Shown one piece after another: positions 23,666 to 31,301 of a stretch of DNA of 37,284 bases. The stretch is from an uncultured Lachnospiraceae bacterium (GTDB lineage: Bacteria; Bacillota; Clostridia; Lachnospirales; Lachnospiraceae), in contig CALWLA010000021.1 in assembly GCA_944381405.1 (NCBI GenBank), positions 1 through 37,284 on the forward strand. Reading direction: 5' to 3'. Position 1 is the stretch's first letter. Every line of letters starts with the position of its first letter. The position numbers and the translations under genes were made by a program. The notes beneath the pieces were generated by a model that was not told the DNA's origin, searched no databases, and was given only the letters and a program-made list of their open reading frames with translations.

Positions 23666-24091
23666 TTATTCTTCCACGGTAACGCCCATGCTTCTGCAGG
23701 TTCCGGCGATCATAGACATCGCGGACTCGAGATTTGCTGCGTTCAGATCGGGCATCTTGGTTTCAGCGATCTTCTGAAGGTCTGCTTTGGAAATGGTAGC
23801 AACCTTGGTCTTGTTCGGTACAGCAGAACCGCTCTTCAGCTTGCAGGCCTTCTTGATCAGAACTGCAGCCGGCGGAGTCTTGGTGATGAAGCTGAAGCTT
23901 CTGTCCGCATAAACCGTGATGACAACCGGGATGATCAGATCGCCCTGGTCTGCGGTTCTTGCGTTGAACTGCTTTGTGAACTCAACGATGTTTACGCCAT
24001 GCTGTCCAAGCGCGGGACCAACCGGCGGTGCCGGCGTTGCCTTGCCGGCAGGAATCTGTAACTTGATGTATCCTGTAACTTTCTTTGCCAT
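23666..24091 (-). CDS. rplK: 50S ribosomal protein L11
   Basis: A 141-residue L11 of the GTPase-associated centre. The N-terminal Pro-rich motif [19 protein letters not shown] and the C-terminal rRNA-binding domain ending in [12 protein letters not shown] are typical. The ATG at 24091 follows AAGGAGGTGCC; an in-frame ATG 9 nt upstream lies inside that site and is rejected. Confidence 0.98.
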   Translation of the reverse strand: MAKKVTGYIKLQIPAGKATPAPPVGPALGQHGVNIVEFTKQFNARTADQGDLIIPVVITVYADRSFSFITKTPPAAVLIKKACKLKSGSAVPNKTKVATISKADLQKIAETKMPDLNAANLESAMSMIAGTCRSMGVTVEE

Positions 24092-24154
24092 GATAGGCAC
24101 CTCCTTGTGGTAATAGCGGGGGTTTACACCCTCCCACCTGTATCGTTAAAAGCC

Positions 24155-24682
24155 TTACAGCTTCTTAACTTCTGCAAATGATAATTCAACAGGTGTTTCA
24201 CGTCCGAACATCTCCACGTTGATGGTAACGGAATGCTTGGACGGGTTGATAGCTTTGATCATGCCGACCGTGTCCTTCCATGCGCCCTGGGTCACCACCA
24301 CGGTGTCTCCCTCGGCGAAGTTGATCACGATCTCCTGCTCGTGGCTTCCGAGCATTCTGATCTCGTCCTCCGACAACGGCACAGGCTTGGAGCCCGGTCC
24401 TACGAAACCGGTCACGCCTCTGGTGTTGCGGACAACATACCATGTCTCGTCGTTCATTACCATATGAACGAGGACATAGCCCGGGAACATCTTCTTATCG
24501 ACCTTCTTCTCCACGCCGTTCTTCATCTCTACCGATGACTGCACCGGTACGGCGACTTCGAGGATCTTGTCCTGCAGATTTCTGTTCTCGATGGTCTTTT
24601 CAAGGTCAACTTTTACTTTATTCTCATAGCCGGAATAGGTATGTGCGACATACCATTTCGCTTCGGAATTCGTATCTGCCAT
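24155..24682 (-). CDS. nusG: Transcription termination/antitermination factor NusG
   Basis: A 175-residue NusG that binds RNA polymerase across the clamp and modulates pausing. The NGN domain starts WYVAHTYSGYENKVK (about 11-25) and contains MFPGYVLV. The C-terminal KOW domain has FAEGDTVVVTQGAWKDTVG (about 119-137). It lies 15 nt downstream of secE, the standard order. Confidence 0.98.
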   Translation of the reverse strand: MADTNSEAKWYVAHTYSGYENKVKVDLEKTIENRNLQDKILEVAVPVQSSVEMKNGVEKKVDKKMFPGYVLVHMVMNDETWYVVRNTRGVTGFVGPGSKPVPLSEDEIRMLGSHEQEIVINFAEGDTVVVTQGAWKDTVGMIKAINPSKHSVTINVEMFGRETPVELSFAEVKKL

Positions 24683-24697
24683 TTTGAACCTCGTTTC

Positions 24698-24907
24698 TTA
24701 TAATACAAATCCCAGCAAGTATTTCATGATAAAATCCAGCAGGAAGATCAGGAGTCCGATGAACAGGCTAGTGATCACCACTGCGACGGACTGCTTTCTC
24801 AGCTCTTCCTGATTGGGAAAGATTATCTTGGAATACTCCGCCTTCACTCCGTCAAAAAAATGACCAATTCTTCCAAAGAGCGAAAGCTTCTTTGCCTCGT
24901 CAGCCAT
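24698..24907 (-). CDS. secE: Preprotein translocase subunit SecE
   Basis: A 69-residue single-span membrane protein of the SecYEG channel. It has an amphipathic helix with FDGVKAEYSKIIFPNQEE followed by one membrane segment (about 42-66). The start ATG overlaps the rpmG stop by one base (TAATG), indicating translational coupling. Confidence 0.97.
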   Translation of the reverse strand: MADEAKKLSLFGRIGHFFDGVKAEYSKIIFPNQEELRKQSVAVVITSLFIGLLIFLLDFIMKYLLGFVL

Positions 24908-25065
24908 TACTTCGTCTCCTTGTGGGGTGTGTGCTTACGGCAGAATCTGCAGTACTTGTTGACTTCCATTCTGTCCGGATGAAGCTTCTTCTCCTTCGTT
25001 AAAAAGTAATTACGCTGTTTGCACTCGGTACATGCCAGAGTGATTTTGGTACGCTTTGTAGCCAC
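24907..25065 (-). CDS. rpmG: 50S ribosomal protein L33
   Basis: A 52-residue L33 too short for most ORF lists. It starts at GTG (25065-25063), 8-9 nt after GGGAGG. The product reads [15 protein letters not shown] and continues to a second Cys pair, YCRFC, ending HTPHKETK. All four zinc-ribbon cysteines (12, 15, 39, 42) are present, so it is the zinc-containing form. First gene of the rpmG-secE-nusG-rplK-rplA run. Confidence 0.96.
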   Translation of the reverse strand: MATKRTKITLACTECKQRNYFLTKEKKLHPDRMEVNKYCRFCRKHTPHKETK

Positions 25066-25183
25066 GGTTATTCACCTCCCAAATTGATTCGTCTGCCCAT
25101 GCCCCTGTAAATCCGGCTGAAGGCCTTGTATTACGCGGTTTTCCGGCATTTTGCTGCAGATCGTGTTGATTAAAACATGCAAG

Positions 25184-25204
25184 AAAAAAGGGGGTTACCC
25201 CTTT
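25184..25204 (-). other. 5'-leader hairpin of the rpmG operon
   Basis: AAAGGGG (25204-25198) pairs with CCCCTTT (25193-25187) around a 4-nt loop, then TTT continues. It lies within the first about 25 nt of the transcript expected from the rpmG promoter. It may stabilise the 5' end or back up the comFC terminator. Confidence 0.5.
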
Positions 25205-25215
25205 CATGCCATGAA

Positions 25216-25244
25216 AGCATATCATAAGCAGGGGCTTCCGTCAA
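25216..25244 (-). promoter_or_regulatory. Promoter of the rpmG-secE-nusG-rplK-rplA operon
   Basis: Minus strand: TTGACG (25244-25239), 17 bp, then TGA-TATGCT (25221-25216). The untranslated leader would be about 145 nt. Apart from the hairpin at its 5' end I see no tRNA or known riboswitch in it. Confidence 0.75.
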
Positions 25245-25254
25245 CGATTTTTTC

Positions 25255-25287
25255 AAAAAAGCAGGGGAAAATCCGGATTTTCCCCTG
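25255..25287 (-). terminator. Terminator of the mreB-recD2-comFC operon
   Basis: A perfect 13-bp palindrome (25287-25275 with 25274-25262) is followed on the minus strand by TTTTTT, 30 nt past the comFC stop. Confidence 0.9.
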
Positions 25288-25316
25288 TCAAAGACGCCTC
25301 TCCCCAGCCCGGACGC

Positions 25317-26306
25317 CTATACGTCCGCCCCTGCGCAGACGCACAGCCCGTATACCTGCCGGACGCCTGCGGAAAGCAGGGCCACGGTACAGGCCTCCAG
25401 GGTCGCGCCGGTGGTATAGATGTCGTCCACCAAAAGGATCCGCTCCGCCGGCGCTGCCTCCCTTCCCGGCGCGAAGGCCGCCTGGAGGTTCAGAAGGCGC
25501 TCCACCGCGGAAAGCTCCTTCTGGGCCTTCGTGTTTTTCCGCCGTATCAAAAAGCTGCCCTTCACTTCTATTTTCTGAAAATACAGCTGCCGGACCGCCT
25601 CCCGGGCTTCCTGTTCCCCCAGAGCTTCCTGCTGCCCCGGAGCTTCCAAAGCCGAAGCTTCCCCCGGGGATCTCCCTTTCCCCGAAGCCTTCGGTACCGG
25701 GGGAGCGTTCTTTTGCCGCAGCCGGTACAGCCCCAGAAGCTGCTGCTCCTGCTGGTGCCAAAGGGCCCTGATCTCCTCCTGCTGTCCCGGGGAAAGCCCC
25801 ATGCTGGAAAGCGTCCTTTCCTCCCCGTTCAGAAACGCCGCCAGGGCAACGGCGATGGCCTCCGCCTGATTGTAGCCCCGTTTTTTCCTGCGCCGCCGGT
25901 GGAGCGGCACCGGAACCAGGGCCTCCGGCCGCAGCAACCGGATCTGTGTCCCCAGATGCTTATAAAGCAAAAACCCCAGGCCCTCCGCATATTCCTTTCT
26001 GCCGCCGTATTTCAGCCTGGCCATCATAGCGGAGGTAAGGCCGTCGTAGTTCAACAGGCACAGGCAAAGCCGAAACCGCCGCTCATATTTTTCACAGCTG
26101 CGGCAAAGCCCCTTTGCTTCCTCCCGCAGCTGTTTCCCACATTTTCTGCAGCGCGGGCCCCGGATATAGGGAAGCGCCCCCTGGCAGGCTTTGCAAAAAA
26201 GCCTACCCGGTTCTGAAACGATTTCTCCGCAGACCGGACAGCGTCTTGGAAACAGCAGTGCCTGGACAAGCCCCCTTCCTTTGGTCCTGATCTTTTCCAT
26301 TTTCAT
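25317..26306 (-). CDS. comFC: ComFC-family phosphoribosyltransferase-like protein with a large insertion
   Basis: A 329-residue ComF-family protein (usual length about 220-250). An N-terminal double zinc ribbon has four CxxC pairs within the first about 70 residues. The type I phosphoribosyltransferase fold follows, with KRGYNQAE (about 142-149) and the PRPP loop ILLVDDIYTTGAT (about 290-302). Between them an insertion of about 85-90 residues (about 161-248), rich in Gln, Glu, Ala and Pro, interrupts the domain before LIRRKNTKAQKELS resumes the family sequence. ComFC is needed for natural transformation in Bacillus; its role elsewhere is unclear. The ATG at 26306 has AAAGGAA 8 nt upstream; an in-frame ATG at 26327 is possible. 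Confidence 0.88.
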   Translation of the reverse strand: MKMEKIRTKGRGLVQALLFPRRCPVCGEIVSEPGRLFCKACQGALPYIRGPRCRKCGKQLREEAKGLCRSCEKYERRFRLCLCLLNYDGLTSAMMARLKYGGRKEYAEGLGFLLYKHLGTQIRLLRPEALVPVPLHRRRRKKRGYNQAEAIAVALAAFLNGEERTLSSMGLSPGQQEEIRALWHQQEQQLLGLYRLRQKNAPPVPKASGKGRSPGEASALEAPGQQEALGEQEAREAVRQLYFQKIEVKGSFLIRRKNTKAQKELSAVERLLNLQAAFAPGREAAPAERILLVDDIYTTGATLEACTVALLSAGVRQVYGLCVCAGADV

Positions 26307-26366
26307 ATACAGATTCCTTTCCGGCATCCAAACCCCGTTTTGAATCTGTTTTTTTTTCTGACAGCC

Positions 26367-28685
26367 CTATCTCCGGCTGCCCGCTCCCGGTTCCTTCTCT
26401 CCGGTTTCTTTTTTTCTGGTTTCGTTCTCTCCAGGTTCATGTTTTCCGGGCTCTTCCCCTCCGGCCTTGCCATAGACCTCCCGGATCCGCTCCCGCAGGC
26501 CGGAATACCTGCGGTTTTCCGTTTCGTTCTGCTCCATTTCCTCAAAGACCTGGGGCATGCCCACCAGGCAGACGCATTTCCTGGCCCGGGTCACTGCCGT
26601 GTACAGCAGATTCCGGTTCATCAGCATATGGGGTCCCGGGTACATGGGGATGATCACCGCGGGATACTCGCTGCCCTGAGACTTGTGCACTGTCACGGCA
26701 TAGGCAGGCTCCAGCTCGGAAAGGTGCTTCTGGTCATAGATCACATACCGGTCCTCGTCGTAAACCACCGTCAGGGTATCCGCATAGGGGTCGATCTCAG
26801 AAATGAGGCCGATGTCTCCGTTGAACACGCCGGTCCCCTTTTCCAGGGCGATGCCCCGGCTGTCCCGCCGGTCCCAGGCCAGCTCATAGTCGTTTTTCAC
26901 CTGCATCACCTTGTCACCCTCCCGGAAGGTATAGCCGCCGTACTGTTTTTCCGGTTTGCCGGGGGCAGGCGGATTGAGGCAGGCCTGCAGCTCCTGATTC
27001 AAAAGCTCTACTCCCAGAGCGCCCTTTCTGGTAGGCGTCAGCACCTGCAGCTCGGAGATCTCAGCGCCCACATAATCCGGCAGCTTTTTCAAAAGCAGCG
27101 TCCGGATGTCCGCCATGATCTTTGCGGGTTCCGTCCCGCGGATAAAAAGGAAATCCCTGCTGGGCTTGCTCAGGTCCACCTTTTCTCCCCGGTGGATATG
27201 GTGGGCGTTCAGCACGATGTCCGACTGGGCCGCCTGCCGGAAGATATGATCGAGCTCCACCACCCGGAAGCAGCCCGAGGCGATCATGTCCTTCAGCACA
27301 TTCCCCGCTCCCACGCTGGGCAGCTGGTTGGCGTCTCCCACCAGGACCAGCCGGGTGCCCGGCACCACCGCCTTCAAAAGAGCGTGCATCAGCCAGATAT
27401 CCACCATGGACATTTCGTCGATGATCAGCACATCCGCTTCCAGCGGGTCGCTTTCATTCCGCAGGAACCTGGGCTCCTCCTCCCGCTGGCGCTCTCCCTC
27501 CTCCGGCGTGCCGGTATATTCCAGCAGCCGGTGTATGGTTTTCGCCTCGCAGCCGGTGGCTTCCGTCATGCGCTTTGCTGCCCGGCCTGTGGGGGCCGCC
27601 AGCAGAATGGACCGGCCCTCCTCTTCATAATAACGGATCAGGGTATTGATGGTGGTGGTTTTTCCGGTGCCCGGGCCTCCGGTAAGGATCAGCAGGCCGG
27701 TTTCCACCGAGGCTTCCACCGCCCGCTTCTGCTGCTCATCCAGCATAAGACCGGTTTCCTTTTCGATCCGGGCAAGACGCCGTTCCACGTCTCCCGGCTC
27801 CCGCTCACCCCGGATGTTCAGGGCCCGCAGCATCTGGGCCGTGTTCTGCTCCATATAGTAATAGGAAGAAAGATAGATCTCCTCTCCGCCTCCAAGGACC
27901 CGGATCCGGTCCGCCACCTGCAGGTCCAGAAAGTATCTGGAGACCTCCTCCCCGGGAACTCCCAGCAGACTTTCCGTCATGGACAGAAGCAGCTCCTTCG
28001 GCAGCCAGGTGTGTCCGGAGGCCGCTCCGGCAGACAGGGCATACTCGATGCCGCAGCGGATGCGGAACTCTGAATCCCGCTGGATGCCGGCCTTTAAGGC
28101 GATGCTGTCCGCCAGCTTAAAGCCGACGCCCTCCACATCCTCCGCCAGCTGATAGGGATTTTTCTTCAGCACCGTATAAAGGGCCGGGCCGTACTTATCG
28201 TAAATGCGGGCGCCCAGCTTGCCGCTGATGCCAAGGCCCTGCATGAACATGACCGCCTCCCGCATCTCCTTTTTTTCCTCTACCTGCTGGGCGATGGCCA
28301 TGGCCATCTGTTCGCTGATGCCCTTGACCTCCGCCAGCCGCTCCGGCTCCTCCTCCATGATCCGGAAGGTATCCTCTCCAAATCGCTTCACGATCCTGGC
28401 TGCGAGGGCCGGGCCAATTCCTTTGATGGAGCCCCCTGCCAGATACCGCTCCATGGCGTCCGCGTCCTCCGGCCGGACGATCTGAAAGGAGGCGATGGAA
28501 AACTGTTCCCCGTAAGTCGGATGGGTGGTGTACTCCCCCTCCGCCTCGATGGTCTCCCCGGCGCAGACGCCAGGCAGGATCCCCACGGCAGTAAAAACAT
28601 CACTACCCTGACTCAGCTCGAGTACAGAGTAGTGATTCTGGTCGTTGTGATATATGATGTTTTCGATGAAAGCCTTAATCCTCAT
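26367..28685 (-). CDS. recD2: RecD-like ATP-dependent DNA helicase (RecD2)
   Basis: A 772-residue superfamily 1B 5'-3' helicase involved in DNA repair. The N-terminal OB-like and helix-hairpin-helix region (about 1-250) is the long extension that distinguishes RecD2 from RecBCD RecD. It includes GGSIKGIGPALA and DVEGVGFKLAD. Walker A GGPGTGKTT lies at 336-344, Walker B IIDEMSMVD at 421-429, motif III VLVGDANQLPSVGAG at 447-461, and motif VI-like AVTVHKSQGSEYP and YTAVTRA near the C-terminus. The last about 30 residues are a charged Glu/Lys/Gly tail. Its start lies inside mreB, overlapping by 11 nt. Confidence 0.96.
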   Translation of the reverse strand: MRIKAFIENIIYHNDQNHYSVLELSQGSDVFTAVGILPGVCAGETIEAEGEYTTHPTYGEQFSIASFQIVRPEDADAMERYLAGGSIKGIGPALAARIVKRFGEDTFRIMEEEPERLAEVKGISEQMAMAIAQQVEEKKEMREAVMFMQGLGISGKLGARIYDKYGPALYTVLKKNPYQLAEDVEGVGFKLADSIALKAGIQRDSEFRIRCGIEYALSAGAASGHTWLPKELLLSMTESLLGVPGEEVSRYFLDLQVADRIRVLGGGEEIYLSSYYYMEQNTAQMLRALNIRGEREPGDVERRLARIEKETGLMLDEQQKRAVEASVETGLLILTGGPGTGKTTTINTLIRYYEEEGRSILLAAPTGRAAKRMTEATGCEAKTIHRLLEYTGTPEEGERQREEEPRFLRNESDPLEADVLIIDEMSMVDIWLMHALLKAVVPGTRLVLVGDANQLPSVGAGNVLKDMIASGCFRVVELDHIFRQAAQSDIVLNAHHIHRGEKVDLSKPSRDFLFIRGTEPAKIMADIRTLLLKKLPDYVGAEISELQVLTPTRKGALGVELLNQELQACLNPPAPGKPEKQYGGYTFREGDKVMQVKNDYELAWDRRDSRGIALEKGTGVFNGDIGLISEIDPYADTLTVVYDEDRYVIYDQKHLSELEPAYAVTVHKSQGSEYPAVIIPMYPGPHMLMNRNLLYTAVTRARKCVCLVGMPQVFEEMEQNETENRRYSGLRERIREVYGKAGGEEPGKHEPGENETRKKETGEKEPGAGSRR

Positions 28686-29682
28686 CGCTTCCGTTTGCCA
28701 GCTCGATAAATCTTCCGGTTCCGATGGCCACTGCAGAAAGGGGATCCTCTGCCACCACCGTGTTGATTCCCGTTTTTTCCTCGATCAGCTGATCCAGGCC
28801 ATAGATCAGGGAACCGCCGCCGGTCATGACGATGCCCCGGTCGTAGATATCCGCCGCCAGCTCCGGAGGCGTACGCTCCAGCACATTATGCACTGCGTTG
28901 ACGATCTGGGACGCAGGCTCGGAAAGGGCCTCCAGCATCTCGTCGGAAGTGACCTGTACGGTCTTGGGAAGTCCCGTTACCAGGTTTCTGCCCCGCACCT
29001 CCATGGTGAGGTTCTCCGGCCGCTTGTAAACGCAGCCTACGCCTACCTTGATGTCCTCTGCGGTCCGCTCTCCGATGAGCAGGTTGTGCTTCTTCCGCAT
29101 GAACCGGATGATGGCCTCGTCAAAATCATCTCCCGCTACCTTGACGGATTCCGAGACCACAGGGCCTCCCAGGGAGATCACCGCGATATCCGAGGTGCCG
29201 CCGCCGATATCCACCACGATGTTGCCGCAGGCCTTGGAGATGTCGATTCCCGCGCCGATGGCTGCCGCCACCGGCTCCTCGATAATGGTCACCTCTCTGG
29301 CCCCTGCCTGGTAGGTGGCGTCCTCCACCGCTTTCTTTTCCACCTCCGTGGCTCCCGAGGGAATGCACACCGCGACCCTGGGCTTCCGCAGGGTCTTCCG
29401 GCCCACCGCCTTGTCGATAAAGTGCTTCAGCATCTTTTCCGTCAGGGTATAATCGGAGATCACGCCCTGTCTTAAAGGCCGTACCGCCACCAGGTTGCCG
29501 GGGGTGCGTCCCAGCATCAGTCTGGCATCCTCTCCATAAGCCACCACGTTGTTTGTATCTCTGTCGATCGCCACTACGGACGGTTCTCTCAGCACCACGC
29601 CTCTTCCTTTGATGTAGACGAGGATGCTGGCCGTGCCCAGATCAATTCCGATATCGTTGGACATCAGTGAAAACATAGCCAT
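28675..29682 (-). CDS. mreB: MreB/Mbl-type bacterial actin
   Basis: A 335-residue rod-shape actin that polymerises under the membrane and guides lateral wall synthesis. Phosphate-1 motif GIDLGTAS lies at about 11-18, IEEPVAAAIGAG near 137-148, phosphate-2 VVDIGGGTSD near 158-167, and the adenosine loop VMTGGGSLIYGL near 290-301. A hydrophobic N-terminus (MAMFSL) could serve as a membrane anchor. GGAGG lies 10 nt upstream. No mreC or mreD is adjacent; recD2 follows directly. It may therefore be an additional MreB/Mbl paralogue and not the one in the mreBCD cluster. Confidence 0.94.
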   Translation of the reverse strand: MAMFSLMSNDIGIDLGTASILVYIKGRGVVLREPSVVAIDRDTNNVVAYGEDARLMLGRTPGNLVAVRPLRQGVISDYTLTEKMLKHFIDKAVGRKTLRKPRVAVCIPSGATEVEKKAVEDATYQAGAREVTIIEEPVAAAIGAGIDISKACGNIVVDIGGGTSDIAVISLGGPVVSESVKVAGDDFDEAIIRFMRKKHNLLIGERTAEDIKVGVGCVYKRPENLTMEVRGRNLVTGLPKTVQVTSDEMLEALSEPASQIVNAVHNVLERTPPELAADIYDRGIVMTGGGSLIYGLDQLIEEKTGINTVVAEDPLSAVAIGTGRFIELANGSDED

Positions 29683-29757
29683 CTATCCGTTTCCTCCAAA
29701 CTTGTATCTCACATGAAACGCTTCTTTTTCTGTCTTACCGCGCAATTTTTCTAATAC

Positions 29758-29786
29758 ATGTTAGCACAGATTCTGTGCTTTTTAAA
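29758..29786 (-). promoter_or_regulatory. mreB promoter with palindrome in the spacer
   Basis: Minus strand: TTTAAA (29786-29781), 17 bp, then TGC-TAACAT (29763-29758). The spacer is almost filled by an inverted repeat, AGCACAG-N3-CTGTGCT (29763-29779), which could be an operator. Confidence 0.5.
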
Positions 29787-29885
29787 GAATTTTTTCATTT
29801 CGGGAAAATAGTTTATTCTTTTTTTATATTTTTTATCTTTTTTTGAGAGAGCCGACATATTCCAGTCACAATTCTCCGATACAAT

Positions 29886-30064
29886 AAAGACAGTTATCAA
29901 GGAGATAACTTAAAAAGCTTTTTCATACTCATACCGGGCAGCGCCTATGGCGGCTGCCCGGCCCCCTACAAAAACAAGGACCACCGGAGTTTGGGTGGCT
30001 GCAAACAAGATTACCTTTACCTTACTGATGAGCCGCCGCAGAAAACCTGCGGCGGCTTTTTTTG
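29886..30064 (+). ncRNA. Probable structured small RNA or orphan leader ending in a strong terminator
   Basis: This plus-strand stretch has no convincing ORF. It contains four hairpins: AGTTATC/GATAACT with loop AAGGA (29892-29910); a 9+3-bp stem with one bulged G (29934-29961); a shorter CCACC/GGTGG stem (about 29983-30000); and an 11-bp terminator stem (30031-30057) followed by T8. A TACAAT at 29880-29885 could be a -10 but lacks a clear -35. It does not match 6S, SRP, tmRNA or RNase P RNA as I know them. The remaining gene-free stretch 29683-29880 holds the mreB leader and promoter and AT-rich sequence. Confidence 0.5.
30031..30064 (+). terminator. Plus-strand terminator of the putative small RNA
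   Basis: A perfect 11-bp GC-rich stem (30031-30041 with 30047-30057), a 5-nt loop AAAAC, then a run of T. The minus side has no T-run directly after the stem, so it serves the plus strand. No annotated gene lies upstream on that strand. Confidence 0.85.
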
Positions 30065-30089
30065 TTCCAAAAAGTCTTTCCTTCCGGTC

Positions 30090-31292
30090 CTACACCGCGC
30101 CCAGCTTTTTCAAAAGCTGGTCCGGGGCGTTCCGTACCAGGGAAAAGGCCCTGTACACCAGATCCGATCCCAGAAGCACCGCGATCAGCCCGGACAGCAG
30201 GATCACGAACAGCACGTTCAGCTTGGAATGGGCGTTGATGAAGTCATAAAAGCCAAAATACTGGAACAGATCCCGGATGGGCCGGTGGAACATGTAAACC
30301 TGCAGGCTGCGCTGTCCCAGGGTAGTGATCACCAGCATCCGGCGGTTCAGCATGATGCCGATGAGGCCCATGGACAGGATAAAGGCTACCAGATACCAGA
30401 TCAGATTGATGCCCCAGACAAAGGGATACAGCTCCGGCGCATAGCGGTGATACTCCGCGCCATAGACCACCAGGTGATATTTCATGAACCAGTCGTACAT
30501 ACCGAAGAAGATCACCGCCGCAAGGCAGAGGGCCAGGCGGTCCACCGTCTTCCTGGTCCCGGAAGCCAGGTAGTTGTCCAGGTTTTCCTGGTTGTAAAAA
30601 TACCCGATATAAAAGAAGGGGGCAAAAGAAAGCACCCGGTCCATGCTGAGAAAATCGCCGCAGTTCACCACATATTTCAGGAATACCACGCTGATGAGCA
30701 CCGTCAGGATCGCGATCAGGTTTACGGGATATTCCCGGAACCGGCTGAAGAGTGGAATCGTCATATACCAGATGGCCAGGGCCAGAAGATACCAGGGCGC
30801 GCCGCTTTCATGGAAGAAATCCGGAAACAGAGGGATGTATCCCGCCAGCAAGCCCTCGGTGATGTTCACCAGCATCTTGTAGACAAAATACAGCCACAGA
30901 AGCTGGATCACCTTGCCCCAGCGGAAATAGCCGTTTTTATAAAGGCTTTTGGCATAAAAGCCGGAGATCATGATAAAACAGGGCATGTGGAAGGAGTAGA
31001 TCAGATAGATCAGATTTGTCACCAGCCGGGTCCAAAATAAGGGTAACAGAAAATGCCCGATAACCACAAGGATTATCAGGATACCTCTTACATTATCTAC
31101 CCGAAGGTCCCGCTCCAGCCTACCCTTCCAGGTATGCGGAATATAGTCAAGATTTACATTGTAACGCCGTCTTCTGTTCGAAGAAATGCCGACAGCATTT
31201 ACATAACTGTCGGCAGCTCTTTCTCTGTGTGGAATTCTCGACCGTACGGAACGTCTCCGGAAATGATTTTCCAGCTTTTCATCCCGCCCCAT
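30090..31292 (-). CDS. Acyltransferase family 3 integral membrane protein
   Basis: A 400-residue polytopic membrane protein of the acyltransferase-3/OafA-like class, which O-acetylates or otherwise acylates cell-surface or small-molecule acceptors. After a basic N-terminal region of about 62 residues comes the signature start DLRVDNVRGILIILVVIGHF (about 62-81), with the conserved His at 80. About ten hydrophobic segments and FHMPCFIMISGF (about 100-111) follow. The acceptor is unknown. It begins 9 nt after the phosphoglucomutase stop, so the genes are probably co-transcribed. The ribosome binding site is weak and the long basic N-terminus may mean a later start. Confidence 0.85.
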   Translation of the reverse strand: MGRDEKLENHFRRRSVRSRIPHRERAADSYVNAVGISSNRRRRYNVNLDYIPHTWKGRLERDLRVDNVRGILIILVVIGHFLLPLFWTRLVTNLIYLIYSFHMPCFIMISGFYAKSLYKNGYFRWGKVIQLLWLYFVYKMLVNITEGLLAGYIPLFPDFFHESGAPWYLLALAIWYMTIPLFSRFREYPVNLIAILTVLISVVFLKYVVNCGDFLSMDRVLSFAPFFYIGYFYNQENLDNYLASGTRKTVDRLALCLAAVIFFGMYDWFMKYHLVVYGAEYHRYAPELYPFVWGINLIWYLVAFILSMGLIGIMLNRRMLVITTLGQRSLQVYMFHRPIRDLFQYFGFYDFINAHSKLNVLFVILLSGLIAVLLGSDLVYRAFSLVRNAPDQLLKKLGAV

Positions 31293-31301
31293 CGAACTAT
31301 G

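Noticed and set aside
25066-25254. tRNA-Trp often found near rpmG/secE
   Set aside because: No cloverleaf, TTCGA-type T-loop or CCA end can be read on either strand here.
30023-30064. Hammerhead ribozyme core (CTGATGAG before a stem)
   Set aside because: The conserved GAAA after stem II is absent; the stem is followed by a T-run and is simply a terminator.
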